A stretch of DNA of 64,000 nt from an uncultured Marinobacter sp. (GTDB taxonomy: Bacteria > Pseudomonadota > Gammaproteobacteria > Pseudomonadales > Oleiphilaceae): assembly GCF_947259545.1 (NCBI RefSeq), contig NZ_CAMYMK010000002.1:620001-684000 (forward strand), written 5' to 3'. Position numbers and translations under genes: made by a program. Below, piece by piece: positions 8,285 to 15,604 of this stretch (positions are counted from its first letter, which is position 1; the number at the start of each line of letters is the position of its first letter). The notes below the pieces were generated by a model, which ran no database searches, was not told where the DNA came from, and saw only the letters and a program-made list of their open reading frames with translations.

Positions 8285-10015
8285 ATGGACAGACCGGACG
8301 TTCGGCAGACGGTGTATCAGGTCACCATGGTGACGGTGGTGGCTGTTGCCGTGGGTGCGGTGGCGTCCCTGGCGGCCATTGCCTTTGTTGAGGCGGTCCT
8401 GCTGCTGAACGATTATCTTCTGGTGTCGCCTTACGCCCGTATCCAGGCGGAGGACCGGCACCTTCTGGTGATGGCCGCGACCATTGCGGTGCCGGCGTCC
8501 GGTGGGTTGATCGTCGGGTTGATCGTTCGCTGGTTTGTGCAGGAGCGCCGCGCCCTGGCGCCCCCCGATGTCATCCTCGCGGCGCAGACCCAGCGATCGG
8601 GACCAGGCTTCCGCAGCGGCCTGGCGTCCACACTGGCGGCGCTGGTCTCTCTTGGCAGCGGGGCATCGGTGGGGCAGTACGGGCCACTGGTCTACCTTGG
8701 GGCCATGTTCGGCAACCTGGCCGGTCACCTCAAACTCAAGCTTCGTCACCAGCGCTCCATCGCCATCGCCTGTGGTGTGGCCGCCGCGATTGCCACCGCA
8801 TTCAACGCGCCTATCGCCGGGCTGGTCTTCGCTCACGAAGTGATCCTGCGTCACTATTCCCTGAGAGCATTCGCCCCGGTCACTGTGGCCTCCGCCACCG
8901 GCTATATCATCGCCAACGTGATCTTCGACCGGCCGGCGATGTTCCTGGTGAGTTTCGGCCATGTGGAACACAGCTACGAGTTTGTGTTCTTCGCCCTGGA
9001 GGGGGTGCTGAGTGCCGGGCTGGCCTGCTGTTTCATGTGGCTCCTGCGAGCCAGCACTGACGCGGCCCGTCGATTTCCCGTGCCGCAGTGGTTGAAGCCG
9101 GCCTCGGCAGGACTGGTGCTGGGCCTGGTCGCATTATGGATTCCGGAGGTTTTGGGGATCGGTCAGGAAACCCTGCGTTTTGCCACCATTGAGGGGGCCT
9201 TCGGCATTGGTGAGCTGGCGCTGATCATTGTCGCCAAGCTGGTGCTGACGGCACTGTGTATCGGCTTCGGTTTTGTGGGTGGGGTATTCAGCCCGGCCCT
9301 GCTGGTGGGGATTCTGTTCGGTGCTTTCTACGGCCTGGTTCTGCCTTACCTGCTGCCGCTGCCATACTCCGGGCTGGAGGTGTATGCCATCTGCGGCATG
9401 ATGGCGCTGGCCAGTTCCGTTATCGGTGCCCCCCTGACCACGATCCTGATCGTATTCGAGCTGACCCGCAGTTACGACCTGACCATTGCGGCTATGGTCG
9501 CCGTGGTGTTCTCGAACCTGATTTCCTACCGGGTGATCGGGCGATCGTTGTTCGACCTTCAGCTCCGTGCCCGTGGGTTTGATCTTTCCCTCGGGCGGGA
9601 TAAGGCGATCCTGGAGACCCATCCAGTCCGTGATTATTGCAGCCAGGCCTACACCACAGCCTACGTGGATGAAAACCTGGGAACCGTTCGCCAGCGCCTG
9701 GTGGATGATGACCGGGGCGAGGCCATGGTGCTCACTCGTGAGGGGAAATTCCGGGGTGTCGTGCGGCTGCAGAAACTGGTCAATGGCCGCGCCGATGCAC
9801 CGCTGGATGCCATGGTAGTGACCGGGGCAACGCAGTTTGGTGATGACACCACGGTCTGGCAATCCATGGAGATGCTGCGGGGATTCCTGGGGGAGGCTGT
9901 ACCGCTGATCGGAGCCGATGGCCGCCTGATTGGGGTGGTGCCCGAGGAGGCGGTGATTCGGGCCTATCTGGAAATCGTCCATGACCTGCGCGAGGAAGAA
10001 AATGAAGCCGCTTAG
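8285..10015 (+). CDS. ClC-family chloride channel/transporter with C-terminal CBS pair, gating glutamates absent
   Basis: Inner-membrane ClC protein of 576 residues: membrane part about 1-445, then two CBS-like segments (about 455-570). The three anion-pathway motifs are present: GSGAS (124-128), GQYGP (130-134) and GVFSP (333-337). The second motif is GREGP in E. coli ClcA, where Glu148 is the gating and proton-transfer residue; here it is Tyr132. The internal proton glutamate Glu203 aligns with Val186 in FNAPIAGLVFAHEV. Without either glutamate, proton-coupled exchange of the ClcA type is unlikely, so a passive anion channel is the simpler inference. The ATG at 8285 precedes the first hydrophobic segment; earlier in-frame starts lie on top of the divergent promoter. 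It overlaps the next gene by 14 bp. Confidence 0.9.
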   Translation: MDRPDVRQTVYQVTMVTVVAVAVGAVASLAAIAFVEAVLLLNDYLLVSPYARIQAEDRHLLVMAATIAVPASGGLIVGLIVRWFVQERRALAPPDVILAAQTQRSGPGFRSGLASTLAALVSLGSGASVGQYGPLVYLGAMFGNLAGHLKLKLRHQRSIAIACGVAAAIATAFNAPIAGLVFAHEVILRHYSLRAFAPVTVASATGYIIANVIFDRPAMFLVSFGHVEHSYEFVFFALEGVLSAGLACCFMWLLRASTDAARRFPVPQWLKPASAGLVLGLVALWIPEVLGIGQETLRFATIEGAFGIGELALIIVAKLVLTALCIGFGFVGGVFSPALLVGILFGAFYGLVLPYLLPLPYSGLEVYAICGMMALASSVIGAPLTTILIVFELTRSYDLTIAAMVAVVFSNLISYRVIGRSLFDLQLRARGFDLSLGRDKAILETHPVRDYCSQAYTTAYVDENLGTVRQRLVDDDRGEAMVLTREGKFRGVVRLQKLVNGRADAPLDAMVVTGATQFGDDTTVWQSMEMLRGFLGEAVPLIGADGRLIGVVPEEAVIRAYLEIVHDLREEENEAA

Positions 10016-11123
10016 CAAGTGCCTGGCAATCGTCTCGTTTATATTGCCGGGGCTGGTGGCTGCCGAGGACCAGGTGCTGACGGTGGCGACCTGGGGCGGC
10101 GCCTATGAGGAAAGTCAGAGGGCGGCCTATTTTGAGCCGTTCACCGAACAGACCGGTATTGAAGTGCGTACGGTGGTCTATAACGGTGGCCTGCAGGTGC
10201 TTCGCGAGCAACTGGCCAGCGGAGAGGTGGAATGGGATGTGATTGACATGATTCAGTCGGACGCCAGTGCCGCTTGTGAGGAGGGGCTGCTGGAGAGTAT
10301 TTCCCCGGCCATTCTGGCGCCGGCTCCTGACGGTACGCCCCCGGAAGAAGATTTCATGGCTGGGGCCATTGATCCGTGTTTTATCACCCAGATTGTATTC
10401 TCCACGGTGATTGCCTACGACGATCGAGCCTTTCCTGGCGTCAAGCCTCGCACGGTGGCGGATTTCTTTGATCTGGAGACCTTCCCGGGAAAACGCGCCC
10501 TACGACGCGCGCCGGTGGGCATGCTTGAGTGGGCTTTGCTGTCGTTGTCGGTGCCGAGAGAGCAACTCTATGACTTGCTCAGTACCCGGCGCGGGCTGGA
10601 GCTGGCGTTTCGACGCCTGGACGAAATTCGCGACGACATCGTCTGGTGGACCGGCGGTGCCGAGTCCGTGGAGTTACTCACCAGTGGCAAGGTGGCCATG
10701 GCAACGGGGTATAACGGGCGGTTTTTCGATGCGCAGGTGAACGAGGGAGCGCCGATTTCAGTGATCTGGGACGGACAGCTGATCGGTTTTAACAGCTGGG
10801 CCGTTCCCCGGGGGACAGATCAGATGGCTATAGCGGAACAATTTATCGGATTTGCCACCCGCACGGAGAATATGGCCGCTCAGGCGAACCGGATCAGCTA
10901 TGGTCCTGCCCGTCATTCGGCACGCCAGCATATCGGTCTCCATGTGGAGACCCGTGTGCCGATGCGTCCTCACATGCCAACGGCCCCGGAGCACATGGCA
11001 AATGCCGTTATCCGGGACCACCGTTGGTACTCCCAAACGGTTCGGTTAAGGGAGCAATGGTTCCGCGAATGGCTTGAACGGAATGACGAGGATTCTCCGC
11101 CCCGGCGGGAACCGGGGGAATGA
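10002..11123 (+). CDS. Periplasmic polyamine-type ABC substrate-binding protein, orphan
   Basis: A 373-residue type II periplasmic binding protein of the PotD/PotF group (SBP_bac_8-like). The signal peptide spans about residues 1-22 with an AxA-type cleavage site, and the mature protein opens with LTVATWGGAYEESQ, the usual first strand of this family. GAGGAAG lies just before the ATG at 10002, inside the last codons of the ClC gene, so the two are probably translated together. No permease or ATPase gene is nearby, so it either serves a transporter encoded elsewhere or has a sensing role linked to the ClC protein. The ligand is unknown. Confidence 0.85.
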   Translation: MKPLSKCLAIVSFILPGLVAAEDQVLTVATWGGAYEESQRAAYFEPFTEQTGIEVRTVVYNGGLQVLREQLASGEVEWDVIDMIQSDASAACEEGLLESISPAILAPAPDGTPPEEDFMAGAIDPCFITQIVFSTVIAYDDRAFPGVKPRTVADFFDLETFPGKRALRRAPVGMLEWALLSLSVPREQLYDLLSTRRGLELAFRRLDEIRDDIVWWTGGAESVELLTSGKVAMATGYNGRFFDAQVNEGAPISVIWDGQLIGFNSWAVPRGTDQMAIAEQFIGFATRTENMAAQANRISYGPARHSARQHIGLHVETRVPMRPHMPTAPEHMANAVIRDHRWYSQTVRLREQWFREWLERNDEDSPPRREPGE

Positions 11124-11204
11124 CTTTGGCGTGTATTGACGTTGCCCGAGCATGGGGGTTGAGGTAAAACTCACCCCGCTTTCAATAATCCGGAGGAGTA
11201 TCCA

Positions 11205-11513
11205 TTGAAGAAGGTTTTCTTGTTCCCGCTTTTTCTGACAACCGCCCTGGCCGGCTGCCAGACATCCGGCTATATGTCTTCTGCCGCCACCGATGGTGAC
11301 GGTGTGACCTGCGGTGAAATCTACCAGGCTTTCGATACCTACCAGCAGGACAAGCAGTCCGCCCAGTCGCTGCAGGCGTTGGCTGCCCTGGTAAACCCGA
11401 CTGCTGGCTCTGTGGCTCAACAGGGCGTCAGCTCCGCTGAAGGGTACGAGGAGCAGATCAAGGCCAGCGCCAACATTGCGCTTGCAGTCCGTGGCTGCCA
11501 GCCAGTCGGATAA
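11205..11513 (+). CDS. Small lipoprotein of unknown function
   Basis: A 102-residue protein with a clear lipobox: a positively charged start, a hydrophobic stretch and LTTALAGC ending at Cys18. The mature part has two further cysteines (near residues 44 and 98) that could form a disulfide, and a Gln/Ala-rich middle. The start is TTG at 11205, chosen because GGAGGAG lies eight bases before it and the lipobox follows directly. It is convergent with malate dehydrogenase and ends 3 bp before it. No family recognised. Confidence 0.75.
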   Translation: MKKVFLFPLFLTTALAGCQTSGYMSSAATDGDGVTCGEIYQAFDTYQQDKQSAQSLQALAALVNPTAGSVAQQGVSSAEGYEEQIKASANIALAVRGCQPVG

Positions 11514-11516
11514 AGA

Positions 11517-12575
11517 TTAACGCACCCGGTCGGTCTGCAGATACTGCCCCGACCGCAGGCCCACCGAGAGATTCTGGTGTGACGCTTCCGTTTCTTTGGG
11601 AAGCAGATCGGCGACGGTCTTCATTTCCGAGAGCAACTCCTGCTCGGTGGCGGTCATTTTTTCCCGCGCAAAGTCACTGATCTCCAGCCCCTGCACAATC
11701 TGGTAGCGCCCGTAGTCACAGCGCACCGGGAAGGAATAAATGATTCCCTTTGCGATTCCGTAACTGCCATCGGAGACGATGGCCATACTGACCCAGTCAT
11801 TTTCGGCGGTGCCATTGATCCAGTCGTGCATGTGGTTGATGACCCCCTGGGCGGCGGAGGCCGCACTGGAACGCCCGCGGGCTTCAATAACAGCCGCTCC
11901 ACGCTTCTGGATCTTCTCGATAAAGTGATCGCGATACCAGCTCTCATCCACCTGCGACATCGCCGGCTCACCGTAGATGGTGGCGTGGCCAAGATCGGGG
12001 AACTGGGTGTTGGAGTGGTTGCCCCAAATCGTGATGCGGCGAATGTCCTTGGGGTTGGCGCCGGTGTGGTTCGCCAGAATGCCCCGGGCGCGGTTGTGAT
12101 CCAGCCGGGTGAGGGCGGTAAACTGCGCCGGTGACAGGTCCGGGGCGTTGCGGCTGGCGCACAGCGCGTTGGTGTTGGCGGGATTGCCCACCACCAGTAC
12201 TTTCACGTCCCGGTTGGCGAACTGATTGATGGCGCGGCCCTGGCTGGCAAAGGCTGGAGCGTTTGCAGCAATCAGTTCGCTGCGCTCCATACCCGGTCCA
12301 CGGGGCTTGGCGCCCAGCAGCAACACATAGTGGGCACCAACAACGCCTTCCTCAAACTTATCGTACAGGCTGATGCTGTGCAGCAGTGGGAAGGCACAGT
12401 CTTCGAGTTCCATGGCGATGCCGCGCAACGCGTCCATGGCCTCGGGCACCTCGATGAGCTGCAGAATAACGGGCTGATCCCGGTCGATCATTTCGCCGGT
12501 GGCAATCTTGAAAAGCAGGGAGTAGCAGACGCTACCAGCGGCACCGGTAATTGCGATTTTGACGGGACGTTTCAT
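11517..12575 (-). CDS. mdh: Malate dehydrogenase (NAD-dependent, TIGR01759-like)
   Basis: Cytoplasmic TCA-cycle enzyme interconverting malate and oxaloacetate, 352 residues, slightly longer than the usual 326-330 because of a C-terminal extension. It has the nucleotide-binding loop [12 protein letters not shown] (residues 11-22), the mobile-loop arginine region [13 protein letters not shown], the LDHNRA substrate segment and the catalytic histidine in [18 protein letters not shown] sits five bases before the ATG. It is divergent from an AraC regulator. Assignment is firm. Confidence 0.92.
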   Translation of the reverse strand: MKRPVKIAITGAAGSVCYSLLFKIATGEMIDRDQPVILQLIEVPEAMDALRGIAMELEDCAFPLLHSISLYDKFEEGVVGAHYVLLLGAKPRGPGMERSELIAANAPAFASQGRAINQFANRDVKVLVVGNPANTNALCASRNAPDLSPAQFTALTRLDHNRARGILANHTGANPKDIRRITIWGNHSNTQFPDLGHATIYGEPAMSQVDESWYRDHFIEKIQKRGAAVIEARGRSSAASAAQGVINHMHDWINGTAENDWVSMAIVSDGSYGIAKGIIYSFPVRCDYGRYQIVQGLEISDFAREKMTATEQELLSEMKTVADLLPKETEASHQNLSVGLRSGQYLQTDRVR

Positions 12576-12679
12576 GCAGACCTCCCTTACGCAGATGGAT
12601 GTTCCATGTAAACTCTAGCACTGTGAGGTGGGAAATTCCTCCACAAACCAACCCCCACAAGTCGGAGGCGAGTTACGGT

Positions 12680-13552
12680 ATGAGCCGGTCATCCACCCCC
12701 CAACCGATATTCTGGCGTGACAGTCGGCTGCCCCATGTCGAACTTCGGGTTGTCGAGGACGGCCGAAAGGTGTGTTACGCACCTCATACCCACACCCAGT
12801 GGTCGATGGGCGCCATTACCGCCGGGCAGAGTACGTTTGTCTATGTGGATCGGCGTTATCGAGTCAGTGCCGGGGCACTGGTATTCATGAACCCCGAATG
12901 GGTACACAACTGCAACCCCATTGAAAATCAGCCATGGGCCTATCTGATGCTGTATGTGGATGCCGAATGGCTGGCCGGGCTCAGGTTTCGGTTGGGTTTG
13001 TGTGACGAGCCGGTCTGGCAGGACCTGGATTGCGATGTCAGCCGGTCGGAACCGCTGTTCCTGGGGTTCCGGGATCTGGCGGATTGTCTGTTGGATGAAC
13101 AGGTGTCGATACAGCAGAAACGGGACCGGACGGAAGCCTTTCTGTCTGAGGTGATGGTGTCGGTTTCGGCGCCATCCGCACACTCTGATGGGCCATTCCC
13201 TCCTGCGCCTGGTCCCATTCAGGCACTCGCCCGCTATCTGGATGATCATTGTGTGGATGAGCTGTCCCTCGAGTGGATGGCAGAGCGTGTGGCGTTGTCG
13301 CCCTCGCATCTGGTGCGGGTGTTTCGCAAACACTTCGGGATGACGCCCCACGCCTATCAGATCAATCGACGCATCCAGCTTGGGCAGCGCGCCCTGAAGC
13401 AAGGCGCGCCGATCGCCGATGCAGCCCTGGCCGCGGGCTTTTTTGATCAGCCTCACTTCCAGCGGGTATTCAAGCGTCTGGTTGCCGCCACTCCAGGGCA
13501 GTACGGTCGACCGTTAATCGAGGATCAGGTACAGGCAACTCGCCGCAAGTAA
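12680..13552 (+). CDS. AraC-family transcriptional regulator (cupin sensor domain)
   Basis: A 290-residue regulator with an N-terminal AraC-binding cupin domain (HTHTQWSMGAITAG near residue 40) and a C-terminal double HTH (about 190-280, ending RVFKRLVAATPGQY). The ATG at 12680 is preceded by GGAGGCG; upstream in-frame codons have no ribosome site. Its 3' end overlaps the convergent LysE exporter gene by 39 bp. AraC regulators of this size next to LysE genes commonly control the exporter, so that is the likely target. Ligand unknown. Confidence 0.85.
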   Translation: MSRSSTPQPIFWRDSRLPHVELRVVEDGRKVCYAPHTHTQWSMGAITAGQSTFVYVDRRYRVSAGALVFMNPEWVHNCNPIENQPWAYLMLYVDAEWLAGLRFRLGLCDEPVWQDLDCDVSRSEPLFLGFRDLADCLLDEQVSIQQKRDRTEAFLSEVMVSVSAPSAHSDGPFPPAPGPIQALARYLDDHCVDELSLEWMAERVALSPSHLVRVFRKHFGMTPHAYQINRRIQLGQRALKQGAPIADAALAAGFFDQPHFQRVFKRLVAATPGQYGRPLIEDQVQATRRK

Positions 13553-14107
13553 GGCGGCAAGGGCACGATTAACCGCACGCAGGAGCGAGGGGCGCCGGAT
13601 ATGCTGGCGGAGAAAGCGCCCGGTCAGTACCCATGTGGACAGGGACAGCCAGCAGATCGGTAGATACAGCGCGGCAAAGATCGTCAGTTGGGTCAGATCA
13701 CCACCGGAAGTGTATGCCCCGATGCCTGAGACCGAAGCCAGCCACGCCTTTGGATTGAGCCATTGCATAAGTGCGCCGGTCCAGAACCCGGGGGCCCTGT
13801 CGGGGGCTTCTTCGGAAATTTGCCCATCATCCACGGCCAGGCGATAGCTCAGGTAAAGCAGAAATGCGATACCGGCCCAGGTCAGCAACCGTTCAAATCC
13901 GGGAATCCAGGCAAGTGCCGAATGCAGCCCGAAACCGATAGCAAGGAAGAGGGCGATAAATCCCAGCGTGGCGCCGGTGACAAACCACAATCCTCTGTTC
14001 AGGCGATAGCGGGTGCCGCTGCTCAGGCACACAAGGTTCACCGGCCCCGGCGATATGGAGGCGGCCAGTGCAAAGGCGGACATAGGCAAAATCAGGGACA
14101 GGGTCAC
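13514..14107 (-). CDS. LysE/RhtB-family amino-acid exporter
   Basis: Inner-membrane exporter of 197 residues with about six hydrophobic segments. The N-terminal ASISPGPVNLVCLSSGTRYR carries the family's conserved PGP motif in the first transmembrane helix, and the second half has LNPKAWLASVSGIGAY, also a family hallmark. It probably exports an amino acid or a close relative. It overlaps the 3' end of the AraC gene, and a short palindrome lies 64 bp upstream of its start. The substrate cannot be assigned. Confidence 0.88.
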   Translation of the reverse strand: MTLSLILPMSAFALAASISPGPVNLVCLSSGTRYRLNRGLWFVTGATLGFIALFLAIGFGLHSALAWIPGFERLLTWAGIAFLLYLSYRLAVDDGQISEEAPDRAPGFWTGALMQWLNPKAWLASVSGIGAYTSGGDLTQLTIFAALYLPICWLSLSTWVLTGRFLRQHIRRPSLLRAVNRALAALLAASCLYLILD

Positions 14108-14170
14108 GGTCAGCTCCTTTCAGTGCAGAGTGGTCCGAAGGAGTCTGACGCCATAATCAAAACGGGTATT

Positions 14171-14184
14171 GCACAAAATTGTGC
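14171..14184. promoter_or_regulatory. Short palindrome upstream of the LysE-family gene
   Basis: GCACAA, two bases, TTGTGC: 6-bp arms, 64 bp before the exporter start codon and within its probable promoter. It could be an operator; the factor is unknown. The rest of the 14108-14332 gap shows nothing else I can name. Confidence 0.3.
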
Positions 14185-14332
14185 TGGGCCGGAATCGCGC
14201 ACAAAGCAGAATAGGCCGGTTAATACTGACGATTATATCCGGTCGATTCTGGGTCCGTAATCGTCTAATACCATTCCTTGATCTGAACTACCCTTTTACC
14301 CACACACTGCGTTGCTTACAGGAGTGACGGCG

Positions 14333-14968
14333 ATGAACAAGGTTGATTGGCGCATCAAGGGATTGGAGTTCGTAAACTGTAACTGTGAGGTGGGCTGTCC
14401 CTGCCAGTTTATGGGGCGGCCGACCCATGGTGACTGCAAGGCGTTTGCAGCGGTGAGGATTGAAGAGGGGTTTCTTGGCGATACCCGTTTGGATGGATTG
14501 TCGTTTGCCATGACACTGCACTGGCCCGGTGCCATCCACGAGGGCAATGGCCAGGGTCAGGCATTTGTTGATGAGCGGGCGACGCCAGAGCAGCGCGAGG
14601 CGCTGATGTTGATCCTTTCCGGTGATAACTCCGAGCCCGGAGCCACGTTTTTTAACGTGTTTGCCAGTACGTTGACTAAAATGCACGATCCGGTGTTCTG
14701 TCCGATCCAGGTGGACTGTGACGTTGAGGGGCGTCGCGCCAGTGTCCGTGTGGCTGACATGATTGACGCATCCGGGGAGCCCATCCTCAATCCGATCTCA
14801 GGTGAGGAACATCAGGCGCGTATCGACTTGCCCGGTGGTTTTGAGTATGCGGTGGCGGAAGTGGCCCGTGGACGCACGAGTGCCCATGCGGGAATCCCCC
14901 TGGAAATGGATGCCAGCCATTGCCATCTGTCCCATCTGGATATTGGACCGAGCGGCGTTTATCGATAG
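14333..14968 (+). CDS. DUF1326 domain protein
   Basis: A 211-residue protein of the DUF1326 family, recognised from its opening WRIKGLEFVNCNCEVGCPCQF with four clustered cysteines (NCNCEVGCPC, residues 18-27) and the later ATFFNVFASTLTKMHDPVF stretch. The cysteine cluster suggests metal or thiol chemistry, but no function is established for the family. No signal peptide, so cytoplasmic. The start is the ATG at 14333, directly before the conserved opening. It stands alone and is convergent with the Lrp-type gene. Confidence 0.8.
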   Translation: MNKVDWRIKGLEFVNCNCEVGCPCQFMGRPTHGDCKAFAAVRIEEGFLGDTRLDGLSFAMTLHWPGAIHEGNGQGQAFVDERATPEQREALMLILSGDNSEPGATFFNVFASTLTKMHDPVFCPIQVDCDVEGRRASVRVADMIDASGEPILNPISGEEHQARIDLPGGFEYAVAEVARGRTSAHAGIPLEMDASHCHLSHLDIGPSGVYR

Positions 14969-14974
14969 CTGAAT

Positions 14975-15003
14975 CGGGGCTGTGGCTTTCGCTTACAGCC
15001 CCG
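14975..15003. terminator. Hairpin between the convergent DUF1326 and Lrp genes
   Basis: A perfect 9-bp GC-rich stem (CGGGGCTGT at 14975-14983 and its complement at 14995-15003) with an 11-base loop, overlapping the Lrp stop codon. Its position suggests a two-way transcript end, although no T-run follows on either strand. Confidence 0.55.
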
Positions 15004-15445
15004 CATCCTTGACACTCTCCATCACCACAAACGTGCTGGTCTGCAACACATGGGGCAGGGCTGAAATCTGTTCCCCCAGCACCTGTCGATACTCTGCCAT
15101 GTTTCGGGTCCTGACCTTCAGCAGGTAGTCGAAATTGCCGGCGATCATATGGCATTGCTCGACGGCCGAGATCTGCTTCACGGCTTTATTGAAAGCGGTG
15201 AGCGACTGGCTGCTGGTGTCGTGCAGGGTGACCTGGGCGAAGGCGATATGGCTCTGCCCGAGTTTGGTCTGGTTAACCAGTGCGGTGTAGCCGGTGATAT
15301 AGCCCTGTTCTTCGAGCCGACGCATGCGAACCTGACACGGTGTTTTTGACAATCCTACACGGGAGGCAAGCTCGGTAACGGTGATCCGGGCGTGCTTCTG
15401 AAGTTCGCGAATAATGGCGTGATCGATTCTGTCCAATTCGACCAT
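14993..15445 (-). CDS. Lrp/AsnC-family regulator, probable PutR-type controller of proline/glutamate catabolism
   Basis: A 150-residue Lrp-family regulator: N-terminal winged HTH (about 5-60, RITVTELASRVGLSKTPCQ) and a C-terminal RAM/AsnC ligand-binding domain (about 70-145, GNFDYLLKVRTRNMAEYRQ). It is divergent from the NAD-glutamate dehydrogenase gene, with putA just beyond. The PutA encoded here has no DNA-binding domain of its own, and Lrp-type PutR proteins activate putA in other proteobacteria, so control of this pair is the likely role. A palindrome at 15495-15514 is the candidate operator. Confidence 0.85.
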   Translation of the reverse strand: MVELDRIDHAIIRELQKHARITVTELASRVGLSKTPCQVRMRRLEEQGYITGYTALVNQTKLGQSHIAFAQVTLHDTSSQSLTAFNKAVKQISAVEQCHMIAGNFDYLLKVRTRNMAEYRQVLGEQISALPHVLQTSTFVVMESVKDAGL

Positions 15446-15494
15446 AAATATGTTTCCTGGCTGGATGAACGGCTATATCAAGACCTAAATATAA

Positions 15495-15514
15495 TCAAAA
15501 TACCTGTATTTTGA
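15495..15514. promoter_or_regulatory. Candidate Lrp/PutR operator (AT-rich palindrome)
   Basis: Perfect 8-bp arms, TCAAAATA and TATTTTGA, around a 4-bp centre. It is 50 bp upstream of the Lrp start and 91 bp upstream of the glutamate dehydrogenase start. The size, AT content and symmetry fit Lrp-family sites. A second AT-rich area before putA (about 19165-19190) has no equally clear palindrome. Confidence 0.6.
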
Positions 15515-15604
15515 AACTATATGGTCAAAGGGACTTTGGGGAGTTGAGTATACTGGAGCTTCCTCCATTCCATATACCCAGTTGAATGTATCCGGAGACG
15601 CTTC

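Noticed and set aside
8180..8971. Upstream extension of the flavoprotein frame
   Set aside because: It lies antisense to the ClC gene, lacks the FAD motif, and the conserved protein begins at 8179.
15446..15604. Possibility that the missing N-terminus of glutamate dehydrogenase lies upstream after a frameshift
   Set aside because: Only 159 bp separate it from the divergent Lrp gene, far too short for about 400 residues.
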